From contig NZ_JAEA01000008.1 in assembly GCF_000518665.1 (NCBI RefSeq), positions 206,904 to 270,903 on the forward strand: a stretch of DNA of 64,000 bases, given 5' to 3'. The notes under the pieces are model-generated. The model was not told where the DNA came from and did not search any database. It saw only the letters and a list, made by a program, of their open reading frames with translations. Shown here piece after piece: positions 33,158 through 42,282 of this stretch. A program made the translations under genes and the position numbers. Positions within the stretch are counted from its first letter, which is position 1, and the number at the start of each line of letters is the position of its first letter. Origin of the DNA: Microvirga flocculans ATCC BAA-817. GTDB lineage: Bacteria > Pseudomonadota > Alphaproteobacteria > Rhizobiales > Beijerinckiaceae.

Positions 33158-33919
33158 ATGACGGCCGACCAGTATCTGTACCAAATCCTAAGCCGCGAGG
33201 CCGTTGACAGCGGGCCTCACTCTCCAGCCAGGGGCTGTCAAGCGCTGCTGCTGCCTATCATTCAGCAATGGGCTGGCAATCAGCTTGCCGGCGTTGCTCC
33301 CAGCGGCTCATTCGCAAAGGGTACGGCGAATGCTAGCGGAACCGACATCGACCTGTTCATCTCTCTTAAGAGCGATACGACCAATACCCTTAGGGAAATT
33401 TACGACGGCCTTTTTGAATGGATGCGAAACCATCAGTTTTCGCCGCGCCGCCAAAACGTGTCTATCGGTGTGAAGGTTGGCGGCTTCGACGTGGACCTCG
33501 TCCCGGGCAAGCGCCAGGATCCTTTGAGCGGTGACCATAGCCTATTCCGCAACCGGACGGGCACCTGGACCAAGACCAACGTCGCCACCCATATCGGGCT
33601 CGTGTCCGGTTCGGGCCGGCTCGACGAGATTCGCATCCTCAAGCTCTGGCGCAACCAGAAGAGATTGGATTTCCCCTCATTCTACCTTGAACTTACGGTG
33701 ATCGAGGCGTTGCGAACCGTCTACTACGGCAGCCTCTCGGCCAACGTGTGGATGGTGTTCGAATACCTGCGGGACAGCTTCATGACGGCTCGCGTCCAGG
33801 ATCCCGCCAACACGAACAACATCCTTTCGGACGAGCTGACACAAGAGGCGAAGATGACCATCAAGCGAACTGCAATCCAAGCACTCAGTGCACAGCATTG
33901 GGAGGAGATCGTCACATGA
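33158..33919 (+). CDS. CD-NTase/OAS-like nucleotidyltransferase
   Basis: A 253-residue enzyme with the CD-NTase signature PSGSFAKGTANASGTDIDLF: Gly-Ser at 50-51, metal Asps at 63 and 65, third Asp at 111 or 113 in VGGFDVDLVPG. The helical C-terminal half resembles the OAS/cGAS substrate domain. CD-NTases make cyclic oligonucleotides on phage infection, activating an effector in CBASS; some relatives instead modify tRNA ends. It is overlapped by the DUF6602-like gene (ATGA), an obvious effector candidate. No HORMA/TRIP13, E1/E2 or JAB accessory gene is present. Confidence 0.72.
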   Translation: MTADQYLYQILSREAVDSGPHSPARGCQALLLPIIQQWAGNQLAGVAPSGSFAKGTANASGTDIDLFISLKSDTTNTLREIYDGLFEWMRNHQFSPRRQNVSIGVKVGGFDVDLVPGKRQDPLSGDHSLFRNRTGTWTKTNVATHIGLVSGSGRLDEIRILKLWRNQKRLDFPSFYLELTVIEALRTVYYGSLSANVWMVFEYLRDSFMTARVQDPANTNNILSDELTQEAKMTIKRTAIQALSAQHWEEIVT

Positions 33920-34644
33920 CTTGGTCTCTTGAACGCCTGTTATCGGATCTGCATGACGATATCCAACAGCGCCTGGCCCGGGTTCGGGGCTCCATCGGGC
34001 ATTCACCGTCGAAGGGCGCGGCCAGCGAGGCCGTTTGGCTGGAGCTGCTCCAGACGTATTTGCCTGAGCGTTACCGCGCGGACACGGCGTTCGTGGTGGA
34101 CAGCGAGGGTGCCTTCAGCGAACAGATCGACGTGGTGGTCTACGACCGCCAATATTCACCCTTCATCTTCAAGTTCGAAGGGCAGAAGGTCATTCCGGCC
34201 GAAAGCGTCTACGCCGTCTTCGAAGCGAAACAATCCGTCAATGCTGCCCAGGTCGGCTATGCCCAGGACAAGGCGGCGAGCGTCCGCAGGCTGCATCGCA
34301 CCAGCCTTCCCATCCCGCACGCCGGCGGCGTCTATCCACCCAAGCCTCTGCCGCACATCCTGGCGGGCCTGCTCACGCTCGAGAGCGACTGGAAACCGGC
34401 ATTTGGCCAGCCCTTAGCCGATGCGCTCGACGGTGTCGACGCGGCTGGCCGCCTCGATCTCGGATGCGTCGCGGCTCATGGCCATTACGCTTTTGACGCT
34501 TCGGCAAGGTATTCGTTTGTTCCGGAAGGCAGGCCGGCGACAGCGTTTCTCTTCGAGCTGATCGCGCGGCTCCAGGCGAGCGCAACCGTGCCTATGGTCG
34601 ATATCCGGGCTTATGCCCGGTGGCTGACCGGTAAGCCAACGTGA
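33916..34644 (+). CDS. DUF6602-like protein, putative nuclease effector
   Basis: A 242-residue protein matching the DUF6602 pattern from memory: SKGAASEAVWLELLQTYLP near residue 35, FSEQIDVVVYD near 72, and ESVYAVFEAKQSV near 98. The last two supply the D and E-x-K of a restriction-endonuclease-like core. It is translated with the CD-NTase-like gene through a four-base overlap. The likely reading is enzyme plus nuclease, either a CBASS-type effector or a direct nucleic-acid-modifying pair. Not shown: a second-messenger sensor domain. Confidence 0.6.
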   Translation: MTWSLERLLSDLHDDIQQRLARVRGSIGHSPSKGAASEAVWLELLQTYLPERYRADTAFVVDSEGAFSEQIDVVVYDRQYSPFIFKFEGQKVIPAESVYAVFEAKQSVNAAQVGYAQDKAASVRRLHRTSLPIPHAGGVYPPKPLPHILAGLLTLESDWKPAFGQPLADALDGVDAAGRLDLGCVAAHGHYAFDASARYSFVPEGRPATAFLFELIARLQASATVPMVDIRAYARWLTGKPT

Positions 34645-34738
34645 TCTGAACTGATCGTCGATGGCTTCGGCCACTTGTGCAGGCAGCCCAAAATCCGTGC
34701 CGACTCACAAACAATCAAACCATCAGAGGAAGCCTGCG

Positions 34739-35896
34739 ATGGAACTTGCGCGCCAAGAGCTGTACGCTCGCGTCTGGGAAACTCCTATGAGCCGTCTGGC
34801 CGCCCAGTACGGCATCACCGGCAATGGCTTGGCGAAGATCTGCGACCGGCTGAAGGTGCCATACCCGCCACGGGGCTACTGGGCCAAGAAGGCTGCGGGC
34901 AAGAAGGTCGTCACATATCGCCTTCCCGCGCCGGATGCGAACACGCCCAAGAGCGTGACCATCATTCCCTCCCCGCCTCCCAAGAAGCCGCCTGAGTTGC
35001 CTCCGGATATCAAACTGAAGGCAGAACAGGCTAGGGAGAGCACATCTCAGATATCGGTGCCTGAGCGACTGGTGCGTCCTCATCCCGTTATTGCGGGCTG
35101 GCTCGCCGAGCACGACCGTAAAAAGCAGGAGGCACGCAGAGAGCGTGATCCATGGAGAAAGAGCCTCTTGGACCCAGGCGAGTTCAGCCCCTCTGACCAG
35201 CGGAAGCATCGGATTCTCAACGCTCTCTTCAAGGAGCTTGAGCGCCATGGAGCAAAGATCAAGGAGGGGGAGCGCCGTACCCTATATGCCGAGCTGTTGG
35301 GGGAGCGAGTTGAGCTTCAGATCCGGGAAAAGCAGAAACAAATCCGCCGATCTCTTACGGAGCGGGAGAAGCGCTGGCATCAGCCAGGAGATCGCGACTG
35401 GAAGCAAGAGCTTCAGCCGACCGGATATCTTGTGTTCGCGATCAAGACCTATCTCCCCAATAACCTCCGCACGGAATGGCTGGAGACGGCCGAAAAGCGT
35501 TTGGAGAGCTTCTTACCCGACATCATTGCGACGTTGGTCGCTGCAGGCCCGTTATTGGTTGAGCGGAGGCGGCAGCGAGAAGAGGAAGAACGCCAGAGGC
35601 GGATTGCCGAGCAAAAACGCTACGAGGAGCAACAGCGCAAGAAGCAGGATGACAATCGCTGGCGTCGGTTCAATGGCCTTGCAGTTCAATGGAGGGAGGC
35701 CGAGGTGGCTCGCAACTTCCTGAATGCTCTGAAAGAAACCGACAAGGACCTTGGGAAAGAGGTCGGAGGCCTGCGTCTGCGCGATTGGATCACGTGGGCG
35801 GAGCAGCGTCTTGAACAGGCCGATCCTCTTAATCATGGAGTTGAGGCTATCTTTGAAGCGATCGCATCGGTGAACGATTGGACTTACAGAGATTAG
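34739..35896 (+). CDS. Conserved hypothetical protein with N-terminal HTH-like domain and coiled coil
   Basis: A 385-residue protein. The N-terminus (ELYARVWETPMSRLAAQYGI then NGLAKICDRLKVPYPPRGYW) resembles a homeodomain-like HTH that I recall in a widespread family of unknown function. A proline-rich linker follows (about residues 70-95), then a charged, strongly helical region with a coiled coil near residues 265-310 (RRRQREEEERQRR...). AGAGGA stands eight bases before the ATG. It lies 94 bp after the DUF6602-like gene and may extend that operon. Confidence 0.7.
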   Translation: MELARQELYARVWETPMSRLAAQYGITGNGLAKICDRLKVPYPPRGYWAKKAAGKKVVTYRLPAPDANTPKSVTIIPSPPPKKPPELPPDIKLKAEQARESTSQISVPERLVRPHPVIAGWLAEHDRKKQEARRERDPWRKSLLDPGEFSPSDQRKHRILNALFKELERHGAKIKEGERRTLYAELLGERVELQIREKQKQIRRSLTEREKRWHQPGDRDWKQELQPTGYLVFAIKTYLPNNLRTEWLETAEKRLESFLPDIIATLVAAGPLLVERRRQREEEERQRRIAEQKRYEEQQRKKQDDNRWRRFNGLAVQWREAEVARNFLNALKETDKDLGKEVGGLRLRDWITWAEQRLEQADPLNHGVEAIFEAIASVNDWTYRD

Positions 35897-36150
35897 GTTC
35901 CCGCTGGCGCTTCATGCTTAGGTAATCCAGCCCCGTAGGCCTTGTGCCGAGCGGCGGATTGGCCCCTGGCCGGAACGTCTCGATCTCGAAGGGCCAGGCT
36001 GGATTTAGCCGACGCCTCCCGCCGCTCCGGATAAAATTACATTTTTCTTGCCTGGCCCTCTTGTCGCGAGTCCGGCCGAATCTAAATCCGTAGATTCGGA
36101 CTCAACTTCCGATAGCAAAAATGCAGATAATATGACCAGGAGATGCAACG

Positions 36151-36600
36151 ATGAATACCATGAAAGCAAGCCTTGCGGCCCTTATCGCCGTCAGCGCCAC
36201 TCCGACCCTCGCATTCACCTCCGATCTTCGAGCGCCGGTCGGATCGAAGATCGAGGAGGTGAGAGCGGCCTATGAGACCCCTCTGAAGCCGACGATGTCT
36301 GAGTCAGGCTCGGCCCTGTGGCTCAAGACGAAGGGCGTCCAATACTTCTTTGATGACAAAGGGGTGGCAAAGACGGTCCGCGTTGAGGAGCCCTTCAAGG
36401 GCAAGATCGCGGGCATCGGTCTCGGCGACAACAAGGAACAGGTCGTCAAGGCGCTCGGCGCGCCGCTCGCCACCAAGAGCTTGGCCGCGGTCGACATCGC
36501 TGGCGAGCGCACGCTCCGCTTCTATCTCGATGACGAGGTCACAGGGGCTTTTGTCCTTGATCGCGACGGCAAGGTTGTGAGGATGTTCGTGTCCCGGTAA
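36151..36600 (+). CDS. Exported small protein of unknown function
   Basis: A 149-residue protein with a signal peptide (MNTMKASLAALIAVSATPT, cleavage near ALA-FTS) and a mature domain repeating a GxxxExVxxAyGxP-like pattern twice (VGSKIEEVRAAYETP and LGDNKEQVVKALGAP), as in small beta-alpha repeat periplasmic domains. AGGAG precedes the ATG. A strong hairpin follows at 36619-36645. The 254 bp upstream show no gene. Function unknown. Confidence 0.8.
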   Translation: MNTMKASLAALIAVSATPTLAFTSDLRAPVGSKIEEVRAAYETPLKPTMSESGSALWLKTKGVQYFFDDKGVAKTVRVEEPFKGKIAGIGLGDNKEQVVKALGAPLATKSLAAVDIAGERTLRFYLDDEVTGAFVLDRDGKVVRMFVSR

Positions 36601-36618
36601 TGCCGTTTGCCCGAACAA

Positions 36619-36645
36619 CTAGGAGGGCCGCCGCGGCCCTCCTAG
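36619..36645 (+). terminator. Strong hairpin after the exported-protein gene
   Basis: CTAGGAGGGCCG (36619-36630) and CGGCCCTCCTAG (36634-36645) form a perfect 12-bp stem with a 3-base loop, 18 bases after the stop. No T-run follows, so termination strength is uncertain. Confidence 0.7.
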
Positions 36646-36755
36646 GCCGAAAATTTGATAGTGTGCGCTAACAACCTAAACGCGGCTCTCCCCTTAGCGT
36701 CTCCCGGCTGCCATCAGCGCAGCGACTATGCTCCGCCTCTCCGCGATTTTCTCGT

Positions 36756-36953
36756 CTAACCGTCGTTTTCGCGCTCGGCGAGCGCATCTTGCAACGCAGC
36801 CTCGACCCGCGCCTCGATATCGGCGAGGCGCATGCCAGCCTGAGCGAGCTGAATGATCAGCTCCGGGATCCGGCCGCTCTTGGGGCCGTAGAGCTCCCAG
36901 TCGTAGACCGCGTCGCGGTCGTCTGGATGGATTCGCGCGTAACCCTCGTCCAT
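36756..36953 (-). CDS. Small hypothetical protein
   Basis: A 65-residue acidic protein starting MDEGYARIHPDDRDAVYDWE with a helical C-terminus. AAGGCAGG lies about five bases before the ATG, which is the main support along with a protein-like composition. It follows the small zinc-ribbon gene on the same strand with a 52-bp gap. Function unknown. Confidence 0.55.
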   Translation of the reverse strand: MDEGYARIHPDDRDAVYDWELYGPKSGRIPELIIQLAQAGMRLADIEARVEAALQDALAERENDG

Positions 36954-37005
36954 GGGCCTGCCTTGGTCTTGTAGGATCGGTGCTGTTGGAGAGGCTCCCC
37001 GCATC

Positions 37006-37191
37006 TTACTCCGCGTCGCCGCTCTTCTCTGGCGGCCCCGCGATGAGCCGGAAGCTTGGGATCGTCGAGCCGTTCCACCTCTCGACCTCCTCCCCGCAGC
37101 GATCACAGTTAAAGTTGTCCCTATCCCGGAACGGCACCTTCGTCTCGGTCACTTCGTAGACCGCGCCACACTCGCAGGTGACTGTACGCAT
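37006..37191 (-). CDS. Small zinc-ribbon protein
   Basis: A 61-residue protein with two Cys pairs, CECG near residue 6 and CDRCG near residue 29, the spacing of a rubredoxin-like zinc ribbon. Comparable short proteins are frequent in phage and mobile-element genomes. It probably shares a transcript with the downstream 65-residue gene. Function unknown. Confidence 0.68.
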   Translation of the reverse strand: MRTVTCECGAVYEVTETKVPFRDRDNFNCDRCGEEVERWNGSTIPSFRLIAGPPEKSGDAE

Positions 37192-37300
37192 CGTAGGATC
37201 CTAATCGGCTTGTAGGCGTTTGCCCGAGGTGAGCTTAAGCCAAAAGCCAATTGCTGGCGAGGCCGACTCGAATAATGAACGTAGCGGAAATTGATAGGAC

Positions 37301-37783
37301 ATGAGCAGCCCCGCGGAGACGCCGGAACACCGCAGTTGGACGATGTCCCGCGTGCGGAGCAAAGACACAGCCCCTGAAATGGTTGTTCGCCGTCTTGTCC
37401 ATGCGATGGGCTACAGGTTCCGGCTTCATGGCGGAAAGCTGCCGGGCAAGCCAGACCTGGTTTTCCCAGGCCGGCGCAAGGTGATCTTCGTCCATGGCTG
37501 CTTCTGGCACCGGCATGACGATCCCAGCTGCAAGCTCTCGAGGACTCCCAAGTCAAATCTGGACTACTGGCGGCCGAAATTCGAGAGAAATCGGGAGCGG
37601 GACGCCGTGAACCTCGAACGCCTCACAGAGCTAGGATGGGAGGCGCTCGTGATCTGGGAGTGCCAGACGAGGGATAGGGAGGCGCTCACCCGTTTGATCC
37701 ATAATTTTCTAGGAACAAATGCTCGGACGGCTTCCAGTCCTGGCCCTTGGCGAACTCGTCAGCCCGCCTCAGCCACTCCTTGA
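37301..37783 (+). CDS. vsr: Very-short-patch repair endonuclease Vsr
   Basis: Vsr nicks T:G mismatches made by deamination of 5-methylcytosine at the partner methylase site. The start MSRVRSKDTAPEMVVRRLVH lies just after a short leader. The catalytic Asp is in KPDLVFPGRRKV, and the zinc/His cluster VHGCFWHRHDDPSCK and RNRERDAVN follow. The C-terminal 25 residues run antisense into the restriction gene (98-base overlap) and are probably unimportant. It pairs with the C5 methyltransferase at 38770-39774. Confidence 0.92.
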   Translation: MSSPAETPEHRSWTMSRVRSKDTAPEMVVRRLVHAMGYRFRLHGGKLPGKPDLVFPGRRKVIFVHGCFWHRHDDPSCKLSRTPKSNLDYWRPKFERNRERDAVNLERLTELGWEALVIWECQTRDREALTRLIHNFLGTNARTASSPGPWRTRQPASATP

Positions 37784-38708
37784 TCCGATGCTCGGGCGCA
37801 CAGGGTTGCCCCCAATACTCGATGAAGAGCTCGTCCTCAAGATAGTAAGCGGCCTCGCGCATCTCATCTGCGATATCAAGCAGTGCTCTGAGAATATAAT
37901 TGCCCCCGCGGCTTGCGTTTCCACGCAAGGCGACGCTGCCCGCCGAAAACAGGTCTCGAGCCTGAGGGCAAAGAACGCCATGTCGCATAAGGATGTACAT
38001 GACGACATCGCTATATTTGGTCCTAACCCGCGAACCCGCAACAACTTGTGGGCAGAGCAGGACTCCTTCCGCTCTCAGCTTTCGCTTCTCCTGTTGCGAA
38101 AGATTCATATATAGGCGCAATTCAACAGGAAGCGAAAAAGAGGGCTTGTTATCACCCTCAAGCCACCAAAGCTTTTCGCCCTCCTTCAGCCTCCCTCGGG
38201 CATAGCCGCGAATGTGCTCCATTTTTTCATGCATGGGGAGCTTGCAAAATTCAGGGTATGACACACCAATCTTTCGAAAGAGCGACTCCTCCGCCCCCAT
38301 CTCGATCTCGAACCGCGGAACATGGGAGGTGCGGACGTGCATTACGACATCCTCGTAACGCGCCCATCGGATCTCAGGCGTCCCGCCCATTTTGCCGAAG
38401 ACCACATAGATGTCCGTGACATCCGCGTTCCGGCTGCCTTCGGAGACGCTGTTAGCGATGCTCCTCCACGTGTCCTTCTCGGTGAACTTCACCTCAATGC
38501 CATATCGGCCCATGGGAACGTCTGGGAATTCCTGCGCCTTAGGCTCCGTGCTCACGAGCTCGCCGTTAAAGCCGCCGAGATCATTGATGGACTCGCGGAT
38601 CAGGCGCTCGAACGCGGCGGCGCTCTTGGGAGCGTCCGCGGCGATCTCCTGACGGAGGCGCTCGCACAAGGTTTCGAGAAAGTCTTCGTAGGTCACAGGC
38701 ATAGCCAA
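37686..38708 (-). CDS. Type II restriction endonuclease
   Basis: A 340-residue enzyme with a restriction active site: EFPDVPMGRYGIEVKFTEKD contains the PD...E-x-K triad near residues 62-76, followed by TWRSIANSVSEGSR, typical of a family of methylase-linked endonucleases. It lies directly downstream of the cytosine-5 methyltransferase on the same strand and is convergent with vsr. The recognition sequence cannot be read from the protein; a Vsr partner suggests the methylated C sits within a site Vsr can act on. Confidence 0.82.
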   Translation of the reverse strand: MAMPVTYEDFLETLCERLRQEIAADAPKSAAAFERLIRESINDLGGFNGELVSTEPKAQEFPDVPMGRYGIEVKFTEKDTWRSIANSVSEGSRNADVTDIYVVFGKMGGTPEIRWARYEDVVMHVRTSHVPRFEIEMGAEESLFRKIGVSYPEFCKLPMHEKMEHIRGYARGRLKEGEKLWWLEGDNKPSFSLPVELRLYMNLSQQEKRKLRAEGVLLCPQVVAGSRVRTKYSDVVMYILMRHGVLCPQARDLFSAGSVALRGNASRGGNYILRALLDIADEMREAAYYLEDELFIEYWGQPCAPEHRIKEWLRRADEFAKGQDWKPSEHLFLENYGSNG

Positions 38709-38769
38709 GCGCTCCTCGCAGCATGGCTATGCCTATCTCAAAATTTCTACTTGTGGTATATGCCGGGAG

Positions 38770-39774
38770 TTATTTCAGCAGCTTTTTCACAGCGTTCGCG
38801 ACGTGCCAGGCGAGCACCGGCGGCACGGCGTTGCCGATCTGGCGCTCCGTCTCGCGCAGCTTCGCATCGAAGATGAAATCGTCCGGGAAGCTCTGGATGC
38901 GCGCGGCCTCACGCATGGAGATGCGGCGGTTCAGCGAGTAGTGCCACTGGATGTTGCCGTGGCACTCCGCACGAATGGTGTACGCGGCGCGATCAGCCCG
39001 GAGCTTCCTGTTCCCTTGCTCCGGGCTGCGCTTGGCCATGCTCCAGATGTGGCTGAAACGCTCGTCCCACTCCGCGGCCTCAAGATCCGAGATCGCGGTT
39101 TCGGCGGTGACCCACTCCTCTTCGGAGAGAATGGGCTTGGGCGGCTGAAACTTTGGGACGGACGGAAGCGTGCCGACGATAAAGACGCGCTCCCGCGACT
39201 GCGGGACGCCGTAGCTCGCGGCATGATAGAGCTCGACCGAGAGGTCGTATCCAAGCGAGCTGAAGTCGTCGATCACCCTTTTCAAGGACGACTGGTTGTT
39301 CCTGTTGAGCAGGCCCTTGACGTTCTCCGCGACGAAGACCAGCGGCTTCGTGTTCCTCACGACCTGCACCATGGCGCGGTAGAGCCCGCTCCGCGCTCCA
39401 TCGACGCCGCGCCCCTTGCCGTTGACGGATATGTCCTGGCAGGGGAAGCCGCCGATCACGATGTCGGCGGTCGAGGGCATTCTCTCGATGAGCTGCCAGA
39501 TGTCGCCATGATGCACCTCGCTGCCCAAGTTGCGGCGGTACGTCCGGCACGCCACCTCATTCAGGTCGTTGGCCCACACGATGTCGAACGGATGGCGGGC
39601 GTACTTCTTCCCGAGGAAGCTGAACCCGCCCCGGAAGCCCAGGTCCATGCCACCGCATCCCGAAAACAGCGAGATCACCTCAAATCGTTTCTGCTTGCTG
39701 GGCCGGATCCGCGCCACATCATAATTGGCTCGCTCCACGGCTTGAGCCTCGGTGAGGTTCAAGGGACGGTTCAT
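38770..39774 (-). CDS. dcm: DNA (cytosine-5-)-methyltransferase
   Basis: All main C5-methylase motifs are present in order: motif I ISLFSGCGGMDLGF, IV GGFPCQDIS with the catalytic Cys, VI FVAENVKGL, VIII QSRERVFIVG, IX REAARIQSFPDDF and X QIGNAVPPVLA. Length 334. It is transcribed toward the restriction gene with a 61-bp gap; together with vsr this is a complete type II R-M set with mismatch repair. Confidence 0.95.
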   Translation of the reverse strand: MNRPLNLTEAQAVERANYDVARIRPSKQKRFEVISLFSGCGGMDLGFRGGFSFLGKKYARHPFDIVWANDLNEVACRTYRRNLGSEVHHGDIWQLIERMPSTADIVIGGFPCQDISVNGKGRGVDGARSGLYRAMVQVVRNTKPLVFVAENVKGLLNRNNQSSLKRVIDDFSSLGYDLSVELYHAASYGVPQSRERVFIVGTLPSVPKFQPPKPILSEEEWVTAETAISDLEAAEWDERFSHIWSMAKRSPEQGNRKLRADRAAYTIRAECHGNIQWHYSLNRRISMREAARIQSFPDDFIFDAKLRETERQIGNAVPPVLAWHVANAVKKLLK

Positions 39775-40247
39775 CAGGATATCTCGCTACTTCGGTTTGG
39801 GGGTTAATATACCACGGCGGGCGGCCATATCAGGCCGCATCGCCGCGGGCGGGAAGGTTCTCCACATCTTCAATGAGGGTTGGGCCAGGGCCCGAAACGG
39901 CTTGCGCCCCGATTCGCGAAGGGTTTCTTAAAGGCCGGAGCGGAGAGATTCTACCTGGAGAGCGAATCAGCCGTCAATTCAACCGCCTGTAAGCGGGAAG
40001 AAATTGCAAGTCCTCGGATATGCCTGAGACCGTGTCGAGAGACGATTTCAGCGCTTTGTTTTTTCAAGCGCTCGCGCGACGCGCGTGGAGACCGCCCAGC
40101 AGAAGCCCTAGGGCGTTCAACCGATTGATGAGGCACGCGCCCCTAAGGGCCTTCATCAGCCGCGCCGGTTCAGGGAAGGCTTTGATGCGCTAAGGCCAGG
40201 ATGCTGTCCTGGCCTCAATGCCTCTCATCAGCCGCTGAAGAAAAATC
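39775..40247. other. Intergenic, no gene seen
   Basis: About 470 bp between the divergent-upstream side of the methyltransferase and the end of the DUF262 gene. Short ORFs here lack similarity, start signals or codon character. It should contain the methyltransferase promoter near 39780-39830; I see no clear repeat or terminator. Confidence 0.4.
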
Positions 40248-41909
40248 TCAGTCAGCCCATTCTTGCCGGACGAAGTCCTCGATCAGCTTTGTTCTTGCAT
40301 GCACGGAGGCCTCATCCCAGCCCGACTTCGCTATGGTCTGGCCTACCCTGCGCGTCGCTGCGAGGCCGAGTGTAATGTACGTTTCCGCCTTTATAGCGGG
40401 CGGCTTGTCCTTCAGCGCCGAATTCACCTCAGGCGGCAGCATCGTCAGGTTCCCAAGGTGATGGATGTGCTCGGCACCGGAGCTCTGAGGCTCGATGTGC
40501 TCGATGGATTTCGACGGCTCCACGCCCCAAATCTTATTCCACTGCGAGGCGTCGAATTTTTCGCCGGCCTCCCGCGCCAGATGCTCATCGTAACGGAAGA
40601 GGAGGTATCGAAGCTCTTCGGTCCAACCCTCATAGCATTGATCCCATTCGATCTTCTTGAGGACTTCGTTGATCGAGTATCCTTTTCCAACAGCGGCGAG
40701 GCGCTCGCGGATCTTTGTCTCATCGAGTTGACTAGAGAGAACATCGTACGCCAGGCGAACGTACTCTCCAACGAGCCGCCGCGTGTCCGCGCCCGCCAGA
40801 CAGAAGATGCGGAAGGTCAACCGCTCCCATCGCCCGAGAAGATCCTCCTCGACCTCCTTGGGGAATCCTCTGAGGAGGATGGCTGCGGCGAGGAAGCGCG
40901 CGTGCATGATCCGGGTAATCGCTCTGCGGCGCACGTCGCTGTCAAGGCGGTTCACCACCTCAACAACCTTGCGAAGGAACTCGCCAGCCGCAACGATGGT
41001 CTTCACGTGCGTTCCGGCGACATCTGTGAGAACAGCGGCGGCGTCGGACTGACTGATAACCCTGTTGGGACGTTGCGCCAGCTTGAAGGCTCCTGCGAAG
41101 CGGAGGGCCTCGTCCCCAAGATCGGCGCGCAGGCCGAGGACGCGGTAGATATCTTTCCAGATCTCCTGCATCTCGTGGAGGGATTCCGCGCGCCCCGCCT
41201 CCTGCGGCGTCGCGAAGATAAGAGCCATCAGTTGGCTCTTGAGCTTGTCGATCCACTTCACGTCCAGGCCGCGGCTGTTGAGCACCTCGAAGACGCGGTA
41301 GACGATCGCCTCGTCATGGATCTCATGGTAGATCAGGGACAGACTGTTGCGCAGGATCGCGACGAGATCGATCAGCGTCCTTTTCTCATGCCACCGTTTG
41401 ACGAACCCCTCGCAATCTCTGGCGGCATCAACCAAGTTGCGATCCGCAGCTGTCTTGACGCGGTCCTCGTGGATCTCGCCTTGCCTCAGATAGTCGAGAA
41501 AGACGCTGCTGCTGTCATGGTTCGTCTGCAATAGCACGAGGCAATGGTCATCGCCTTTGACCAGAAGCTCGGCGATCTCCCGCTTGATCTTCCCCTCCCC
41601 AGCCTTCTCCGGGTCAAGGGCCCTCTCGATCGCTTTGAGGAGGATAACGAAGGTGGTCAGCCTCTGCTGGCCGTCGACGATGTCGACGGTGAGGAACTCG
41701 TCTGCGGCGATGCGGCGCTTGTCGCGCGCGAGGCAGACGACGGTCGCCATGAAGTGCTCGCGCCCCGTCTCGGCGACCTCCTCGATGTCGGAGAAAAGGT
41801 CTTTTCGCTGCTTGGTGCCCCAGGCATAGGCGCGCTGGTAATCCGGGATGCGGAAAAGCCTTCCCAGCAGCAGGTTGTTGAGCGTGACGTGCTTGGGATC
41901 CATGTGCAT
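40248..41909 (-). CDS. DUF262/DUF1524 GmrSD-like protein
   Basis: A 553-residue protein. The N-terminal DUF262 domain contains IPDYQRAYAWG and VDIVDGQQRLTTF (NTP-dependent ParB-like fold); the C-terminal DUF1524 domain contains SIEHIEPQ and LGNLTMLPPEVN, the His-Me-type nuclease motif. This layout is that of GmrSD type IV restriction enzymes, which attack modified phage DNA. Start at 41909 is chosen for AAGGTGA upstream; an in-frame extension to 42122 is Ala/Arg-rich and overlaps the next small gene region. Confidence 0.87.
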   Translation of the reverse strand: MHMDPKHVTLNNLLLGRLFRIPDYQRAYAWGTKQRKDLFSDIEEVAETGREHFMATVVCLARDKRRIAADEFLTVDIVDGQQRLTTFVILLKAIERALDPEKAGEGKIKREIAELLVKGDDHCLVLLQTNHDSSSVFLDYLRQGEIHEDRVKTAADRNLVDAARDCEGFVKRWHEKRTLIDLVAILRNSLSLIYHEIHDEAIVYRVFEVLNSRGLDVKWIDKLKSQLMALIFATPQEAGRAESLHEMQEIWKDIYRVLGLRADLGDEALRFAGAFKLAQRPNRVISQSDAAAVLTDVAGTHVKTIVAAGEFLRKVVEVVNRLDSDVRRRAITRIMHARFLAAAILLRGFPKEVEEDLLGRWERLTFRIFCLAGADTRRLVGEYVRLAYDVLSSQLDETKIRERLAAVGKGYSINEVLKKIEWDQCYEGWTEELRYLLFRYDEHLAREAGEKFDASQWNKIWGVEPSKSIEHIEPQSSGAEHIHHLGNLTMLPPEVNSALKDKPPAIKAETYITLGLAATRRVGQTIAKSGWDEASVHARTKLIEDFVRQEWAD

Positions 41910-41976
41910 GGCATCACCTTGAAGAAAGTGTTCGGATGTCTGGGGGCCGATGACGATGCCGAGCCGTGCGTCGGGC

Positions 41977-42159
41977 TCAGCGCGAACAGATCTTCTTCGA
42001 CGCGCTGATCGAGCCGTCCTTGCAGACGAACTTGCCGCTGCGGCACGCGGCGACGCCGCCTTTTTTGCCGGAGCATGGCGTGTTTCGCGCTTCCGCGTAA
42101 GACACGAAAGATATCGCGCCACAGGTGATGATGGCCAGTGCCAGACCCAGCTTCTTCAT
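41977..42159 (-). CDS. Small exported Cys-containing protein
   Basis: A 60-residue precursor: signal peptide MKKLGLALAIITCGAISFVS cut near YAEA, and a mature part of about 38 residues with four Cys (TPCSGKKGGVAAC, FVCKDGSIS, KKICSR) likely forming two disulfides. I recall similar tiny periplasmic proteins in Proteobacteria with CS-GKKGG motifs. GAGGGG precedes the ATG. Function unknown. Confidence 0.75.
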   Translation of the reverse strand: MKKLGLALAIITCGAISFVSYAEARNTPCSGKKGGVAACRSGKFVCKDGSISASKKICSR

Positions 42160-42282
42160 GATGCGCCCCTCATATTGCAGATACAGCTTCACCGCTGATT
42201 AGTTTGCAACTTATAGGAGGTCTCCCATTCGTCAAAGCGCTACTTAGGAAGTGTCAGGGGGTCTGATTGGACCTTCTGGATG

